From Baffinella frigidus (taxonomy: Eukaryota; Cryptophyceae; Cryptomonadales; Baffinellaceae): DNA of 22,572 bases. Below the pieces are notes generated by a model, which worked only from the letters and a program-made list of their open reading frames with translations, searched no databases and had not been told where the DNA came from. Positions 8,316-18,006 of the stretch are shown here, piece by piece. Numbering within the stretch: the stretch's first letter is position 1; each line of letters starts with the position of its first letter. The stretch spans positions 26,797-49,368 of the forward strand of contig MU647487.1 in NCBI GenBank assembly GCA_026770585.1. Direction: 5' to 3'. The position numbers and the translations under genes were made by a program.

Positions 8316-8465
8316 TAGGAAGCATGGCTTTTCTGCTGGACAAGTTTCGGTGTCCGCCTAGGTTGGGAACGCGAAAAACCTAAAGGACCTAAAAATTCTG
8401 CAAGATAAGTTCCGGTGTACGCCTTTGGTGGGAGTTGAAAGAACCTGAAGGACCTAAAGGATTTT
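8316..8465. mobile_element. Two tandem copies of introner family I
   Basis: Two adjacent copies (about 8316-8388 and 8396-8462) share GTTYCGGTGTMCGCC, then a GGGAnnnGAAARAACCTRAAGG block and GACCTAAA. The same sequence occurs at 16318-16404 and 18405-18507, in each case at or inside an intron of the minus-strand gene. All copies have the same plus-strand orientation. Here they lie in non-coding sequence. Confidence 0.7.
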
Positions 8466-8769
8466 TCGACCCTCAAACTCAAACCTTGAACCTTAAACCC
8501 TAAACCCTGAACCCTAAACCCCACCCCCCAGACCCCAAGCCCTAAAACAAAAACATGATAAACCTTCAAACCTACACCGAACAACCTGAACTCAAAACCA
8601 TAAACCCTAAACCCTACACACTAAACCTTGAACCCACACCCGCAAACCCTAAGCCCTGAACCCTAAACCCTGAAAACTAAACCCCAAACCCTGAAAACTA
8701 AAACCTAAATTCTAAATCTTCAAGCCTCGAGTCTCAACTCTAAACCCTGGACCCTAAACCCTACCGCTG

Positions 8770-9000
8770 CCGAGCGAGGACGTGATTCAATTTGAAAATA
8801 TTTTCAAAACTTTTACCTGAATCCTAAGGGAAATTGATTTTTAAAATAAAAAGGCCGGCACCAGAATTCCGGTCCCAGCTTTTGAATGAAGCTCCAGTTG
8901 CCTCCATAGCGGGCCATGAACTATTGACAAAGAAACGTAAAACGTAAAACGTGAACCCCCAAACCCCAAACCTTAAACCCTAAACCCTAAACTCAGCCGC
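8770..9000. other. Unassigned island
   Basis: AT-richer sequence (8780-8935) with no frame, motif or similarity to other parts of the window that I can identify, followed by AAACGTAAAACGT units and a short heptamer block. Confidence 0.4.
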
Positions 9001-9029
9001 GCACACACAGAAATCTGAGAGAGAGGAGC

Positions 9030-9136
9030 TACAGGGGTACCTCGCTCATAAGAACCGCCCACCCCCCTAGGACCCTACAGCATGGTCCTATGGCGACCTA
9101 GGGTGGTGGGCGTTTCTTATGTGCGAGGTACCCCTA
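9030..9136. mobile_element. MITE copy B, TACAGGGGTACCTCGC ends
   Basis: Same foldback as at 6863-6968: TACAGGGGTACCTCGCTCAT, then AAGAACCGCCC, an inner CCTAGGACC arm, and a mirrored end GTGCGAGGTACCCCTA. It is embedded in the heptamer lake. Confidence 0.85.
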
Positions 9137-9139
9137 TGC

Positions 9140-10018
9140 AGGGCGTATCGAGAGGTAGAGCAGTAGAGCGGTTTGATGACGCATCAGTTGACCACGGAAA
9201 AGAATGAAACAATGCCAATAGTTGAAGATGCTGATACCAACGTTCGCCATTCTGACGTTGTGAACCATAAACCCTGAGACCTGCATCCAAAAGGCCCACG
9301 CACTCTCATGGAATTTTGGCTGCTGCAAACAAGCACCTGGAAGGGCATTTTCTTGCAGGAAGGCCTGAAAGATCAAACGGCTCCAATCACAGGCCTTGGT
9401 CGACTCAAATCTGAGAAAATGGCTCCACCAACTCCCTGAGGATCAGGTTAGGGACGGTCCGTCCCATTCGGATCCCCTTAGCAGATCCATAGGCAACTGT
9501 ATAGGACGGTCGGACTTGGAGCCATTTGCATGTTCGTGGTACAAACTTGGTTCAGGGATTTGCAAGGTGGCGCGGTTGAACCTAACTTTGGATTTTGCCC
9601 CACCTTCCCGATGCCCGATTTGAAAAAGTGAACCGAGCAGCACCCAAACTCGGACCACGGCACTGTGTTTGTAAACAAGCCCCTGCGAGGCCATTTCCTT
9701 GCAGGGAGACCTGAAAGATCGAACGGCTCCAATTCCAGACCGCTCTTCGTTTTAAAACGTTTTAATTGCCTCAAATCTGAGGAAATGGTCCCGTTCAGAT
9801 CCCCTGGGCAGATCCTTTCTACGGAAGTGCGTATCGATCAAAAACCAGGCGCACAACCTCTTTTTGGAAAACTTCAGGTTATGAAAGCCTGTCTTATGAA
9901 CAAACCTGTGCTCTTTCTGCGACGACACGATCAACTCTGCGAACGCAAAAAGAGCGCCGCAGCCTCCTGCTTCTCTGAACCCCAGGAGATTGTTGAGATA
10001 AGGGAAGAATCAGGGCCC
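9140..10018. repeat. Non-heptamer island with a 350-bp-spaced direct repeat
   Basis: About 9325-9490 and 9672-9815 are diverged direct copies. Shared blocks include GGCATTTTCTTGCAGG/GGCCATTTCCTTGCAGG, CCTGAAAGATC followed by AACGGCTCCAAT, CTCAAATCTGAG with AAATGG, and GATCC. Overlapping frames of 60-118 codons on both strands show no domain and are interrupted, so no gene is called. It could be the eroded remains of a larger element. Confidence 0.55.
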
Positions 10019-13000
10019 TGAACCCTGACCCCTAAACTGTAAACCGTAAACCCTGAAACCTTGACCCTGAACCCTGCCCTCTGAACCCTGAACCCTCGTC
10101 CCTTCACCTGGAACCCTAAACCCTAAGCTCTTATCATTGAACCATAAACCCTGGCCCCCAAAGCCTAAACCCTGAACCCTAAACATTAAATCCCAAACCC
10201 TAAACCCTCCACCCTGAACCCTAGACCCTTACACCCCAAACCCTGAACACTGAACCCTAAACCCTCAAACCTGAACCATCAACCCTGAACTCTAAACCCT
10301 GAACCCAAAACCGCCAACCCTGAACCCTAACCCCGAAATCCTCAACCCTAAAACCTAAACCATAAACCCTAAACCCTCAACCCTCAACCTTAAACCATAA
10401 ACCATGAAGCCTAAACCCTAAACCCTAAACCCTGAACCCTAAACCCTAAAACCCAAACCATAAACCCTCAGCCCTAAATCTTGAACGCTAAACGCTAAAC
10501 CCTAAACCCTGAACCCTGAACCCTGAACCATCAACCCTAAACCATAAGCCCGAAACTTGAAACCCAAAACCCTACACACTGAATCCAGAACCCCATGCCG
10601 TGAACCCTCAACCCCACACCCTAAACCCTGCATACCAATCCCTTCACACTCAACCCTAAAATCACAACCCCAACCCCTAACCCCTAACTCCTTAACCATA
10701 AACCCTGAACCCTGAAACCTAAACCCTAAACCCTAAACCATAAACCCTAAACCCTAAACCCCAAACCCTAAACCCTAAACTCTAAACCCTAAACGGTGAA
10801 CCCTGAACCCTCAAAGCCTAAACCCTTAACCTTAAACCTTGAACCCTAAACCCCAAACCCTAACTTTTGACCCTAAACCCCAATCCTCTCCTAAACCCTG
10901 AACTCTAAACCATGAACCCTAAACCCTTAACCCTGAACCCTGAAAAAAATCCCAGAACCCTAAACCCTAAACCACGAACCCTGAACTTTGAAAACCTGAA
11001 CCCTTAACTTAAACCTTGATACATGAATCCTAGTCCCAAACCTTGAACCATGAACCCTAACCCCCTTAACCCTGAACCCTAAACCATGAACTCTACACAC
11101 TAAATCCCGAACCCTAAACTCCAAATTCTTAACCCTGAACCCTGAACCCTAAACCGTTAACTCTAAACTCTAAACCCTCAACCCTAATCCCTAAACCCTT
11201 AACGGTAAACCGTAAACCGTAAACCCTAACCCTACACCCTAAACCCTCAAACCTTATCCCTAAATCCTAAACCTGAAACCCTGAACCATAAACCCTGAAA
11301 ACTAATCCCTTGAACCGAAACCCTGAACCCTGAACACTGAACCTTGAAACCCGAACCCCAATTCTTATACCTTGAACCCCTAAACCCTAAACCCTAAACC
11401 CTAAACCCTAAACCCTGAACCCTAAACCATAAAACATAAACCCTAAACCCTAAACCCTAACCAAACCCTAAACCTTCAACGACAAAAAATACACCTCAAA
11501 TCGTAAACCCTAACCACTGAGTTCCGATGATTGTATTAGATGGTACATTCTGCCCAATATATATTGGCTCCAACATATATGAGCCATATATTGGCTCCAG
11601 TGTTCACAAAAGCCCCACACCGTGAACCGTCAAACCTAAACCCTAAACCCTAAACACAAATCCCAACCCCCTAAAACCGAAACCCTGAACCTTCAACGCT
11701 AGACCGTAAACCCTGAACCCGAAACCCTAAACTTGAAACCTGAACCCTGATCCCTGAACCCTGAACCATGAACCCTAAGCCCCACACCCTCACCTCTATA
11801 CCATAAACCATGACTATGAAACCTGAACCCCAAACCCCAAATCCAAACCCCTTAACTTTGAAAACTGAACCCAAAACACTGACACCCTAAACCCTAGACC
11901 CTCAACTCCAATCCCCAAACCCTCAACTCTCAACCCTAAGCCCTAAACCGTCAACCTTAAAACCTATACCCTAAACCTTAAAAACACGAACCATAAACCA
12001 TGAACCATACGCCCTAAACCCGACACTTTACACCCTACACCCTACATCCTAACCCTCAACCCTAATCCCTCCCTAAAACCCTCAACACCAACCCCTCAAC
12101 TGTAGACCCTTAACCTTCAACCTTCAACCTAAACCAAAACCCCTTAACCCTTGACCCCTAAACCCAACCCTCCACCCCTGACCCCCAACCCCTAACCCCT
12201 AACCCCCAACTCCTAACCCCTGACCCCGAACCCCTAGCCCCTAGCCCCTAACCCCTTAACCCCAACCCCTACAACCGAAACGCTAGTCCTTGGACCCTGA
12301 ACCCTGAACCAAGAACCCTGAACCCTGCACCCTGAGCCCTGAACCCCGAAGCCCGAACTCTCACCCCCAACGCCTGAACCGGAAACCATACACCATAACT
12401 TTTAAAGCCCAAGTCCATACGCCTAAAGCCTCAAGTGTAAAACGTAAAACCATAAAGCGTAACCCCTCAACTCGATACCTTCCTAAATCCTTAATCCCGA
12501 ACCCTGCCCCTCAACCCTGAAGCCGTCTGCCTTCTGCCTTCACACAGCTGAGGGGGTGAGTTGCTCTGAACTCTAAACCCCTCAGCCTCTGCAGATCTGA
12601 GAAATTGAATTGCCTTGAACCTTAAACCAGAACCCTTAACCGCGAACCCCAAACAATGAACCCCTGAACCCTAACCCCCAAACCCCAATTCCCAAGCCCC
12701 CAATTCTGCAGCCTAAACCCCCAAACCCAAACTTGTGACTCCGGAACCCCAAACTTCAAACCCCAACCCCTAAACCCTAAAACCCAACCCCAAACTCCAT
12801 TGCCACTACAATGCTGAGTGGAGGCTGACGAAAACCCCTAAACCCTACACCTTGCACCCTCAACCCTAAACCCTAATCCCCCAACCCCCAATCCTTCATC
12901 CTATACCCTCAAAACCCAAACCCTAATCCCCAAACCCCAAACCCCGCACCTTAAACCCTTTAACCGAAGTGTACCACACCCTACCCCCCGAAGGTGCCAG

Positions 13001-13080
13001 AGCTCGTGTGAAACCCCGAACCCTGAACCCCCAAACCCCGACCCCAAACCCTAAACGGTACGTGTCCTTAATGACGAGTA

Positions 13081-13250
13081 ACCCCTGCAGCGCGACAGTG
13101 CTCCCAACACCTAGCTCTGCCTCACACGGGTTGGCCGACTTTTTTTAAGTTGTCATGCTGGGGTTTCGGGGCAAATCTGTCAACTTTGGAGTAGGGACGA
13201 GCTCGGCCTTACCAAATCGAGACCGAACAGACTGAGATAGCGCTAGAACA
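13081..13250. mobile_element. Dispersed element, introner family II copy
   Basis: CTAGCTCTGCCTC at 13111, an AAGTTGTCATGCTGGG block at about 13147-13162, TGTCAACTTTGGAG near 13178, and ACCAAATCG with CCG near 13210-13225. The same ordered blocks, in the same sense relative to the intron, make up much of the intron 18808-18597 on the minus strand. Just upstream, CCCTGCAG followed by RDSAPNT and a stop could be a terminal exon, but nothing confirms it. Confidence 0.65.
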
Positions 13251-13512
13251 CTGCTGATGAGTGTCATATATGTCTGCCGAGGCAGGCCTATCCCCAGGCA
13301 GTGCTCATAGGGCCCTACTGTAGGCATGTGGAAATACACGCTCCTGGACACGGACTCGTCCGTGACAGAAATCAACTATCACAGCCAGACCGACCAATCC
13401 TCCTGAGGGGTTACATGTAGGGTGGCGCTTTCGTTATTTCGAGGCAATCCCGTATGCGAACGGACCCTGCAGACGCTAACCCCAAACCCTACACCCTACA
13501 CCCTACACCCCA
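13250..13512. other. Unassigned stretch
   Basis: Contains GGGCCCTACTGTAGG (about 13310), also found in the intronic element near 14987, and a short block of CCCTACA heptamers at 13485-13510. A minus-strand 76-codon frame runs through the element above and is judged spurious. Confidence 0.4.
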
Positions 13513-13880
13513 AGACACAGCCTCGGTGGGGGTGCATACATAGACTACATGTAAAACGTCTCCCCTTGGAGGCGTTTCCAAGGCGCCTCCTAAAGAGACC
13601 TCCTGAGCGAGAGACGGCGTTGTGTGCGCGCAGCCCTCCATCTCAACGATTCCCGGTACAGACAGAATGGAATTTAGGCCCTGTATATGTACATAATGGC
13701 TCAAATGCCGCCCTGATTTTGAGATAAATTTTCTCAAGGGACCCGATGAGTTCCATAATGAGAGAGAGGGGCCCCTGTAGTAGCTGACGCACGGATGGCG
13801 GTTCGGGCACTCGACTAGATACATGTAGACCTTTATTAGTGCCAACACGGCCGCCATGCACACACACCGAGGCTGTGTCT
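13513..13880. mobile_element. Inverted-repeat element of about 370 bp
   Basis: AGACACAGCCTCGGTG followed by GGGGTGCAT at 13513-13537 is mirrored at 13854-13880. The interior has frames on both strands but no domain. TTTATT at 13832-13837 (AATAAA on the minus strand) lies about 410 bases beyond the propeller stop codon and could serve as its polyadenylation signal. Confidence 0.6.
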
Positions 13881-13913
13881 GAGTAGGGACGACGAGAGAG
13901 GCCATGTGCACTC

Positions 13914-14045
13914 TACATCCCTTACGTGGCAAGTAGGCGCATCCCTTACGTGGCGAGTAGGCGCATACGCTCCTACCTAGGCCTATGTATATGTGGGGGC
14001 CTACGCCCCTATGCGGGTCCAATATGACCCACTGGCAACTTAAGA
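13914..14045. mobile_element. Inverted-repeat element with a 24-bp tandem duplication
   Basis: ATCCCTTACGTGGC followed by RAGTAGGCGC occurs twice in tandem (about 13917 and 13942). The right end (about 14014-14050), on the opposite strand, reads CATCTCTTAAGTTGCCAGTG. The consensus end CATCCCTTAAGTG matches the perfect TIR of the element at 14929-15030. Confidence 0.5.
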
Positions 14046-14084
14046 GATGAATGTGTACGCAGGACCTTCAGGTCGTGCGCACTC

Positions 14085-14207
14085 TACAGGGGTACCTCGC
14101 TCCTAAGAAAGCGCCCCCCCCCCTAGGGACCACCACAGGGCCCCAGAAATAGGGTTACAGTAGGGTCCTGGGGGGGGGCGTTTTCATATGAACGAGGTAC
14201 CCCTGTA
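14085..14207. mobile_element. MITE copy C, TACAGGGGTACCTCGC ends
   Basis: TACAGGGGTACCTCGCTCCT at the left is mirrored by AACGAGGTACCCCTGTA at the right, with CCTAGGGACC/GGTCCTG inner sequence. It ends 41 bases from the stop codon of the propeller gene (14249, minus strand), on its 3' side. Confidence 0.85.
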
Positions 14208-14248
14208 GTCGGTCGCAGGAATTCTCTCACTCGTTGTCGTCAAAGGAC

Positions 14249-17200
14249 CTAGGCGATGGCCACGAGAAGCAAGGCCCCTTCGCGCGTCCCCACCACGGCC
14301 CGCGCCGCGTCGAGGAGCACGGGGCTCGACGTCGCGTTCCCTGCTTGAGGGTGTAGGTTTTAGGGTTTAGGTTTTAGGGTAAAGGGACAGGGGTCAGGGT
14401 TCAGAGATTAGGGTGTAGGGTTTAGAGTTTAGGGTTTAGGGTTTAGGGTTGAGGGTTTAGGGTTTAGGGTTAAGAGATGAGGGTTTAGGGTTTAGGGGTC
14501 AGGGGTCAGGGTTTCGGGTTTAGGGATTAGGGTTTCGGGTTTCGGGTTTCGGGTTTAGAGTAGATGACCGAGCACCGCCTCGCGGAGAGTCGCCCCAGAC
14601 GTAGCATTCACGAGCAGAAGGCGCCCTAGGGTTCAGGGTTTAGGGTTCAGGGTTGAGTGTTTAGTGTTTAGTGTTTAGTGTTTGGAGTGGAGGGTTTAGG
14701 GTCAAGGGTTGAGGGTGTAGGGTTGACCGTCGCGCGTGGCGTAGTAGAGGGCGGCTCGGTCTGGCGTTGCGGGCGGGCGCAGGGCCGCCTCGAACGTCGC
14801 CGTGCCGTCCTCCCGCGACACCGTGGCCTAGAGTTTCGGGTCTCGGGTTTGGGGTTTGGGGTTTTGGGTTTCGTGTTTTGGGTTTCGTGTTTGGGTTTTT
14901 GGGGTTTAGGGTTTGGGGTTTATTGTTGATCCCTTAAGTGACCATGCCTCCAAATTTGGGGGCCTGAGGTCCTAGGCAGGTCCTAGGGCCCTACTGTAGG
15001 GCGTATGAGCCTACTGGGCACTTAAGGGATGGTGTATGGTTTGGGATTTTTAGGGTTTAGGGTTTAGTGTTGAGGGTTTAGGGTTTAGGGTGAACCTGTT
15101 CCGCTGTCCAGACCACGTGGCCGTCTGCGGTATCGAGCGCGCACGGGTGGTCCCTACCGTTCCGGGTTTAGGGTTTAGGGTTTAGGGTTTAGAGTTCAGG
15201 GTTTGGGATTTCGGGTTTCGGGTGTAGGGTTTAGTTTTCAGGGTTTCGGGTTTGGGGTTTACCCGCAGCGCGTGACGAGGAGAGCGCCGTCGGGCGAGAG
15301 GTTGGCGTGGGCAAATTCAGGCAAGCTGTGCACTGCGCCGGCGGTGCGCCACATCACGCTCCCGTCCGCAGCGCTCAACGCCGCCACCCTGCCGCTGTAC
15401 TCGTGCAGGAAAATCGTTGCTTCGTCGTGGCTGAGCGTCGGCCCCTGGCGAATGGGTGTGATCCCCCACGGCTGGACCTTCCATTTCTGGGAGAACGTGT
15501 GCGCGTCGAAGGAGTAGATGTATCCCCACTCGCTCGTGAGATAGATGGTGCCCCCGTCCGCGGAGATCGCCGGAGGCCGCGAGTGCATCCCTCCGGTCTG
15601 TGTCAGGCACCACAGCTCCGCCCCCGTCGACGCGTCGAGGTTGCACACGTGCTTCCCACTGAAGGAATCAGGGTCCCGGGTGATCACCACCCAGACCGTG
15701 GTGTCATCGGCGCTCGGCATTGCAGACGTCGCCTGCGCGCGAGTAGCGTAGCGCCAGAGCTCTGCGCCGGTGCTCGTGTTGAAGGCAACAAGGGCCTTCG
15801 GTTCGCTTCCGATGTAGAGACGCGTCCCGTCATGACTCAGCGCGAATGCTTGCAGCGCCGCCCGCTGAAACTGGTCCGCGCCTCCGCTCGGGTGTTGGAA
15901 GGGGAAGAGCACTTTGCCGGATTCCACGTCGACGGCGAACATGCCCTGCGCACGTAGGACGTGGAGTTAGAATCCATCCTGCAAATGCTCGTATGAGCGG
16001 CGGACACGGGGTACAGTAGTGGCACAATGCGTAGCATGTGTGGCGCGGACGCTGGTTGTTTGGAAACAAATTATCACCCTCTCTCTGCCCTGCACACGGG
16101 GTACAGTAAATAGCAAAATACGTGAGGCATGTGCGGTGCTGGCGCTCATAGTTTAGCACTGAATTACCAATATCTGTCTGCCCTGCGCACAGATTGAGAG
16201 GGCGTATGTCAGCACGAGGGGCGTTCTGGCGTGGTACACACCTGGGCGAGGACCCACGACGGATGGGGGTGCACGGACATGCTCACGCGTTGGTGTGGTT
16301 CCTTTTTGCGTGGGGAAAGGAAGCATGGCTTTCCCGCAGAACACGTTCCAGTGGCCGCCTATATCGGGAGCTCGAAGAACCTAACGGGCCTAGAGGGATG
16401 GCACCTTGGCGCAGGGCACGTAGACGACGTCGGCGCCTGGCGACTTGAGCAGCTGCCCAACCGAAGTCCCCGCGCACTCGTCGATAGTGATGCGCCGCAG
16501 GAGTGAGCCCCACCCCGCGTCCTGATCGTCGATTATGGATTGGGGTTCAGAGTTCAGGGTTCAGGGTTCAGGGTTCAGAGATTAGGGAGAGATCAGGGAT
16601 TAGGGATTAGGGAATAGGGATTAGGGAATAGGGATACGAGATGAGGGATTAGGGATGCGGGATTGGGATTCAGGGTTTAGGGTGCAGGGAAAGGGATTAG
16701 ACCGCGGCGACAGGCGTGGCGGAGTTGACGAGCCGCAGGTGCGAGTCTGGGCCCCACGGCACGAAGACACCCGCCGCCTGAGAAGGGAGGGCGCCAGGGT
16801 GAGAGTGGCGAGAGATTGCGGGCAAGAGTGCGAGGGAGTGCGGGTGAGAGTGAGGCCACTTAGCCACCGTGGCCACTTATGGCGACACGTGGACCGTTCT
16901 TAGGTGGACCGCTCTTAGAGGGAGAAAAAACGCGCGTTTCTCAGGGACCGCAACAGGGCCACTTTGTGTTCCCTTCCGTGCGGGCCGTGTACCTCTAGGA
17001 CCTCAACGCCAAAGAACGTTCTTTCGCCTGTGTTGACGACTGTTCGGGTTCCGGGTTTCGGGTTTCGGGTTCTGAAAACCGATGAGTGTTCCAGGGTTCA
17101 GAGTGGAGGGTGGAGGGTTGAGGATGGGCGGGCTCGTTCCTTCAGGCTCGTAGACTATTGCATCACTCAACTCAAGACTTAAGAGCCTTTCTAAGACCTG

Positions 17201-17572
17201 GATCGAGAGTAAAAAAGAAATAAAAAAGATGGTGGGTGGCGCACACCTCATCGAAGACGAAGCAGAAGAAGGAACTGGTCCCGTTGGCGCACGCGTGCCG
17301 GTCCTCGCACACCCACACCTGATTTCGGTCGCATTCTTGCGTCACGAACCAGAGGAGAGGAGGGTGGGGAGTGTGTGCGTATCGCGAAGGGGTGTTCGCA
17401 TCTCGCGCACGTGTGGGGACACCCACCCCTGATCTGCGCATCCACTTAGCTGGGGCCGGTGACTTTGGGAAATGGGCCCAAAGTTGATTCTCACCCGGGG
17501 GACACGTCAAAGATCAGCAATGTGTAGAGTAATCTGACTCGGAAATCCCGGGGGGGAGGGCAACGGTGGCTG
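14249..17572 (-). CDS. PQQ-type beta-propeller protein, multi-exon
   Basis: Well-supported exons in transcript order: 16777-16703, 16521-16405, 15945-15263, 15153-15096, 14827-14728, 14625-14569 and 14340-14249, ending in TAG. Their phases are consistent at every junction. The joined protein shows the blade signature (strand, turn, xLyalDxxtGxxlW) about eight times: VYVPCAK/GMFAVDVESGKVLF, VAFNTSTGAELWRY, VCNLDASTGAELWCL, IYSFDAHTFSQKWKV, VAALSAADGSVMWRT, CALDTADGHVVWTA, LLLVNATSGATL and VVGTREGALLLV. This matches PQQ/BamB-like and quinoprotein-type propellers, which act as binding platforms or as PQQ enzymes; no dehydrogenase active site was identified. Weaker upstream exons are 17572-17495 (FRVRLLYTLLIFDVSPG), 17318-17247 (Cys-rich, ends FCFVFDE), 17197-17167 and 17027-16993. 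The last three chain in phase; the first does not connect cleanly. It may continue the Cys-rich gene upstream. Confidence 0.85.
14341..14568 (-). other. Heptamer-array intron of the propeller gene
   Basis: On the sense strand, GTCATCTACTCTAAACCC through 7-bp units to CCTCAAGCAG. The length is 228 bp; between GT and AG there are 224 bases, equal to 32 x 7, although one unit has lost a base and the end has gained one. No non-heptamer sequence of note. Splicing joins CTCG to GGAACGCG in phase 1. Confidence 0.85.
14626..14727 (-). other. Intron that is exactly GT + 14 heptamers + AG
   Basis: Sense strand: GT, then CAACCCT, ACACCCT, CAACCCT, TGACCCT, AAACCCT, CCACTCC, four AAACACT units, CAACCCT, GAACCCT, AAACCCT, GAACCCT, then AG. 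This is 2 + 98 + 2 = 102 bases with no remainder. Flanking codons join as GAC G|GG CGC (phase 1), restoring ATRDG/RLLLVN, a canonical propeller turn. Confidence 0.9.
14828..15095 (-). other. Intron: heptamers plus an inserted TIR element
   Basis: Sense strand begins GTTCACCCTAAACCC and ends AACTCTAG. Between heptamer blocks sits the element 14929-15030. Joins CAG|GCC in phase 0. Confidence 0.8.
14929..15030. mobile_element. 102-bp MITE inside a propeller intron
   Basis: Perfect 12-bp ends: ATCCCTTAAGTG at 14929-14940 and CACTTAAGGGAT at 15019-15030. The interior has CCAAATTTGG and CCCTACTGTAGGG palindromes. Heptamers continue on both sides, so it inserted into an existing array. Confidence 0.8.
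15154..15262 (-). other. Intron that is exactly GT + 15 heptamers + AG
   Basis: Sense strand: GT, then units AAACCCC, AAACCCG, AAACCCT, GAAAACT, AAACCCT, ACACCCG, AAACCCG, AAATCCC, AAACCCT, GAACTCT, three AAACCCT, AAACCCG, GAACGGT, then AG: 2 + 105 + 2 = 109. Flanking exons join as TGC GG|G GAC, giving LLVTRCG/DHPCALDTADG across a propeller turn. Confidence 0.9.
15999..16190. repeat. Direct duplication of about 90 bp
   Basis: Two diverged copies, each starting ACACGGGGTACAGTA and continuing GCA(A)AATrCGT, GCATGTGyGG and GCTGG, and ending in a CTGCCCTGC block (about 16002-16088 and 16095-16188). Lies inside the 459-bp intron. Confidence 0.65.
16318..16404 (-). mobile_element. Introner family I copy at the 5' end of an intron
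   Basis: Sense strand after the donor: GTGCCATCCCTCTAGGCCCG, then TTAGGTTCTTCGAGCTCCCG, TAGGCGGCCAC, GCGGGAAAGCC. It aligns block by block with the intron 18507-18405 and with the two copies at 8316-8465. Confidence 0.75.
16522..16702 (-). other. Heptamer-rich intron with ATCCCTA variants
   Basis: Sense strand GTCTAATCCCTTTCCC to AATCGACGATCAG, mostly CCCTAAT/CCCTGAA-type units. It joins two phase-0 exons (GCCGCG|GACGCG). The donor is weak (GTCTAA). Confidence 0.65.
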
Positions 17573-17679
17573 CTAGGTGGCAAGGGCCACGAATGAGAGG
17601 AAAGAGAAGAGAGAGTGCACTGGTGGGGAAGGTTAGTCTGGTTACGCGTCCGCCTCTGTGCGCGCCCCCAGCCCGCTTG

Positions 17680-17945
17680 TACAACTGTACACCTAACTAT
17701 ACACCTCTACACCTGTACACCTGTACACAGGTGCAACTGTACACCTGTACACCTGTGCAACTAACTGTACACACACCTGCACACCAACTGTACACCGTTA
17801 CACCTGTACACCTACCTGTAAAACCACCGCTAAAACTCTACAACTACCACCACAACAGTACAACTACCAGTACACCTGTACACCTGCACAACTGTACGAC
17901 TATAAAACTACCAGTACAACTCTACAATGCAACTCTACACCTACC
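17680..17945. repeat. TACACCTG/TACAACTG minisatellite
   Basis: Irregular units of TACACCTG and related TACAACTA. It lies between the Cys-rich exons and the first propeller-side exons and may be intronic on the minus strand. A long plus-strand frame runs through it and is judged spurious. Confidence 0.8.
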
Positions 17946-18006
17946 ACAGCAACAGCACCTCAAAGCGCGGCGCCTCAGTGAGATCCCCAAGCCCCCCCCT
18001 CCTGAA

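Larger units (their letters stand above)
7814..13060 (+). repeat. 5.2-kb lake of degenerate telomere-like heptamers
   Basis: Mostly CCCTAAA, CCCTGAA, CCCTCAA and many point variants, C-rich on the plus strand throughout. Islands of other sequence occur at about 8160-8465, 8770-8935, 9000-10018, 11514-11610, 12520-12600, 12795-12835 and 12965-13010. No exon inside it could be supported by frame plus splice sites. The upstream exons are on the plus strand and the downstream gene is convergent, so it could be a long intron, an intergenic block or both. The high divergence of the units argues against an active chromosome end. Confidence 0.85.
15946..16404 (-). other. 459-bp intron of the propeller gene
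   Basis: Donor GCCAAG|GTGCCATCC and acceptor TACGTGCGCAG|GGCATG. Joining gives VYVPCAK/GMFAVDVESG, the expected strand-turn-strand of a blade. The intron contains an introner family I copy at its 5' side and a direct duplication at its 3' side. Short open frames inside it are treated as intronic. Confidence 0.8.

Noticed and set aside
7814-13060. Chromosome end (telomere or subtelomere)
   Set aside because: Units are highly diverged, genes lie on both sides, and the same repeats demonstrably form introns that restore reading frames.
15307-15957. Plus-strand frame of 216 codons opposite the propeller
   Set aside because: Shadow of the GC-rich propeller exon; the minus-strand reading has repeated blade motifs and consistent phases.
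16153-16344. Possible exon YHARTPLVLTYALSICAQ (minus) after CGCCCAG
   Set aside because: Including it would break the in-frame join VYVPCAK/GMFAVDVESG, which is exactly what a propeller blade requires; it is left as intronic sequence.
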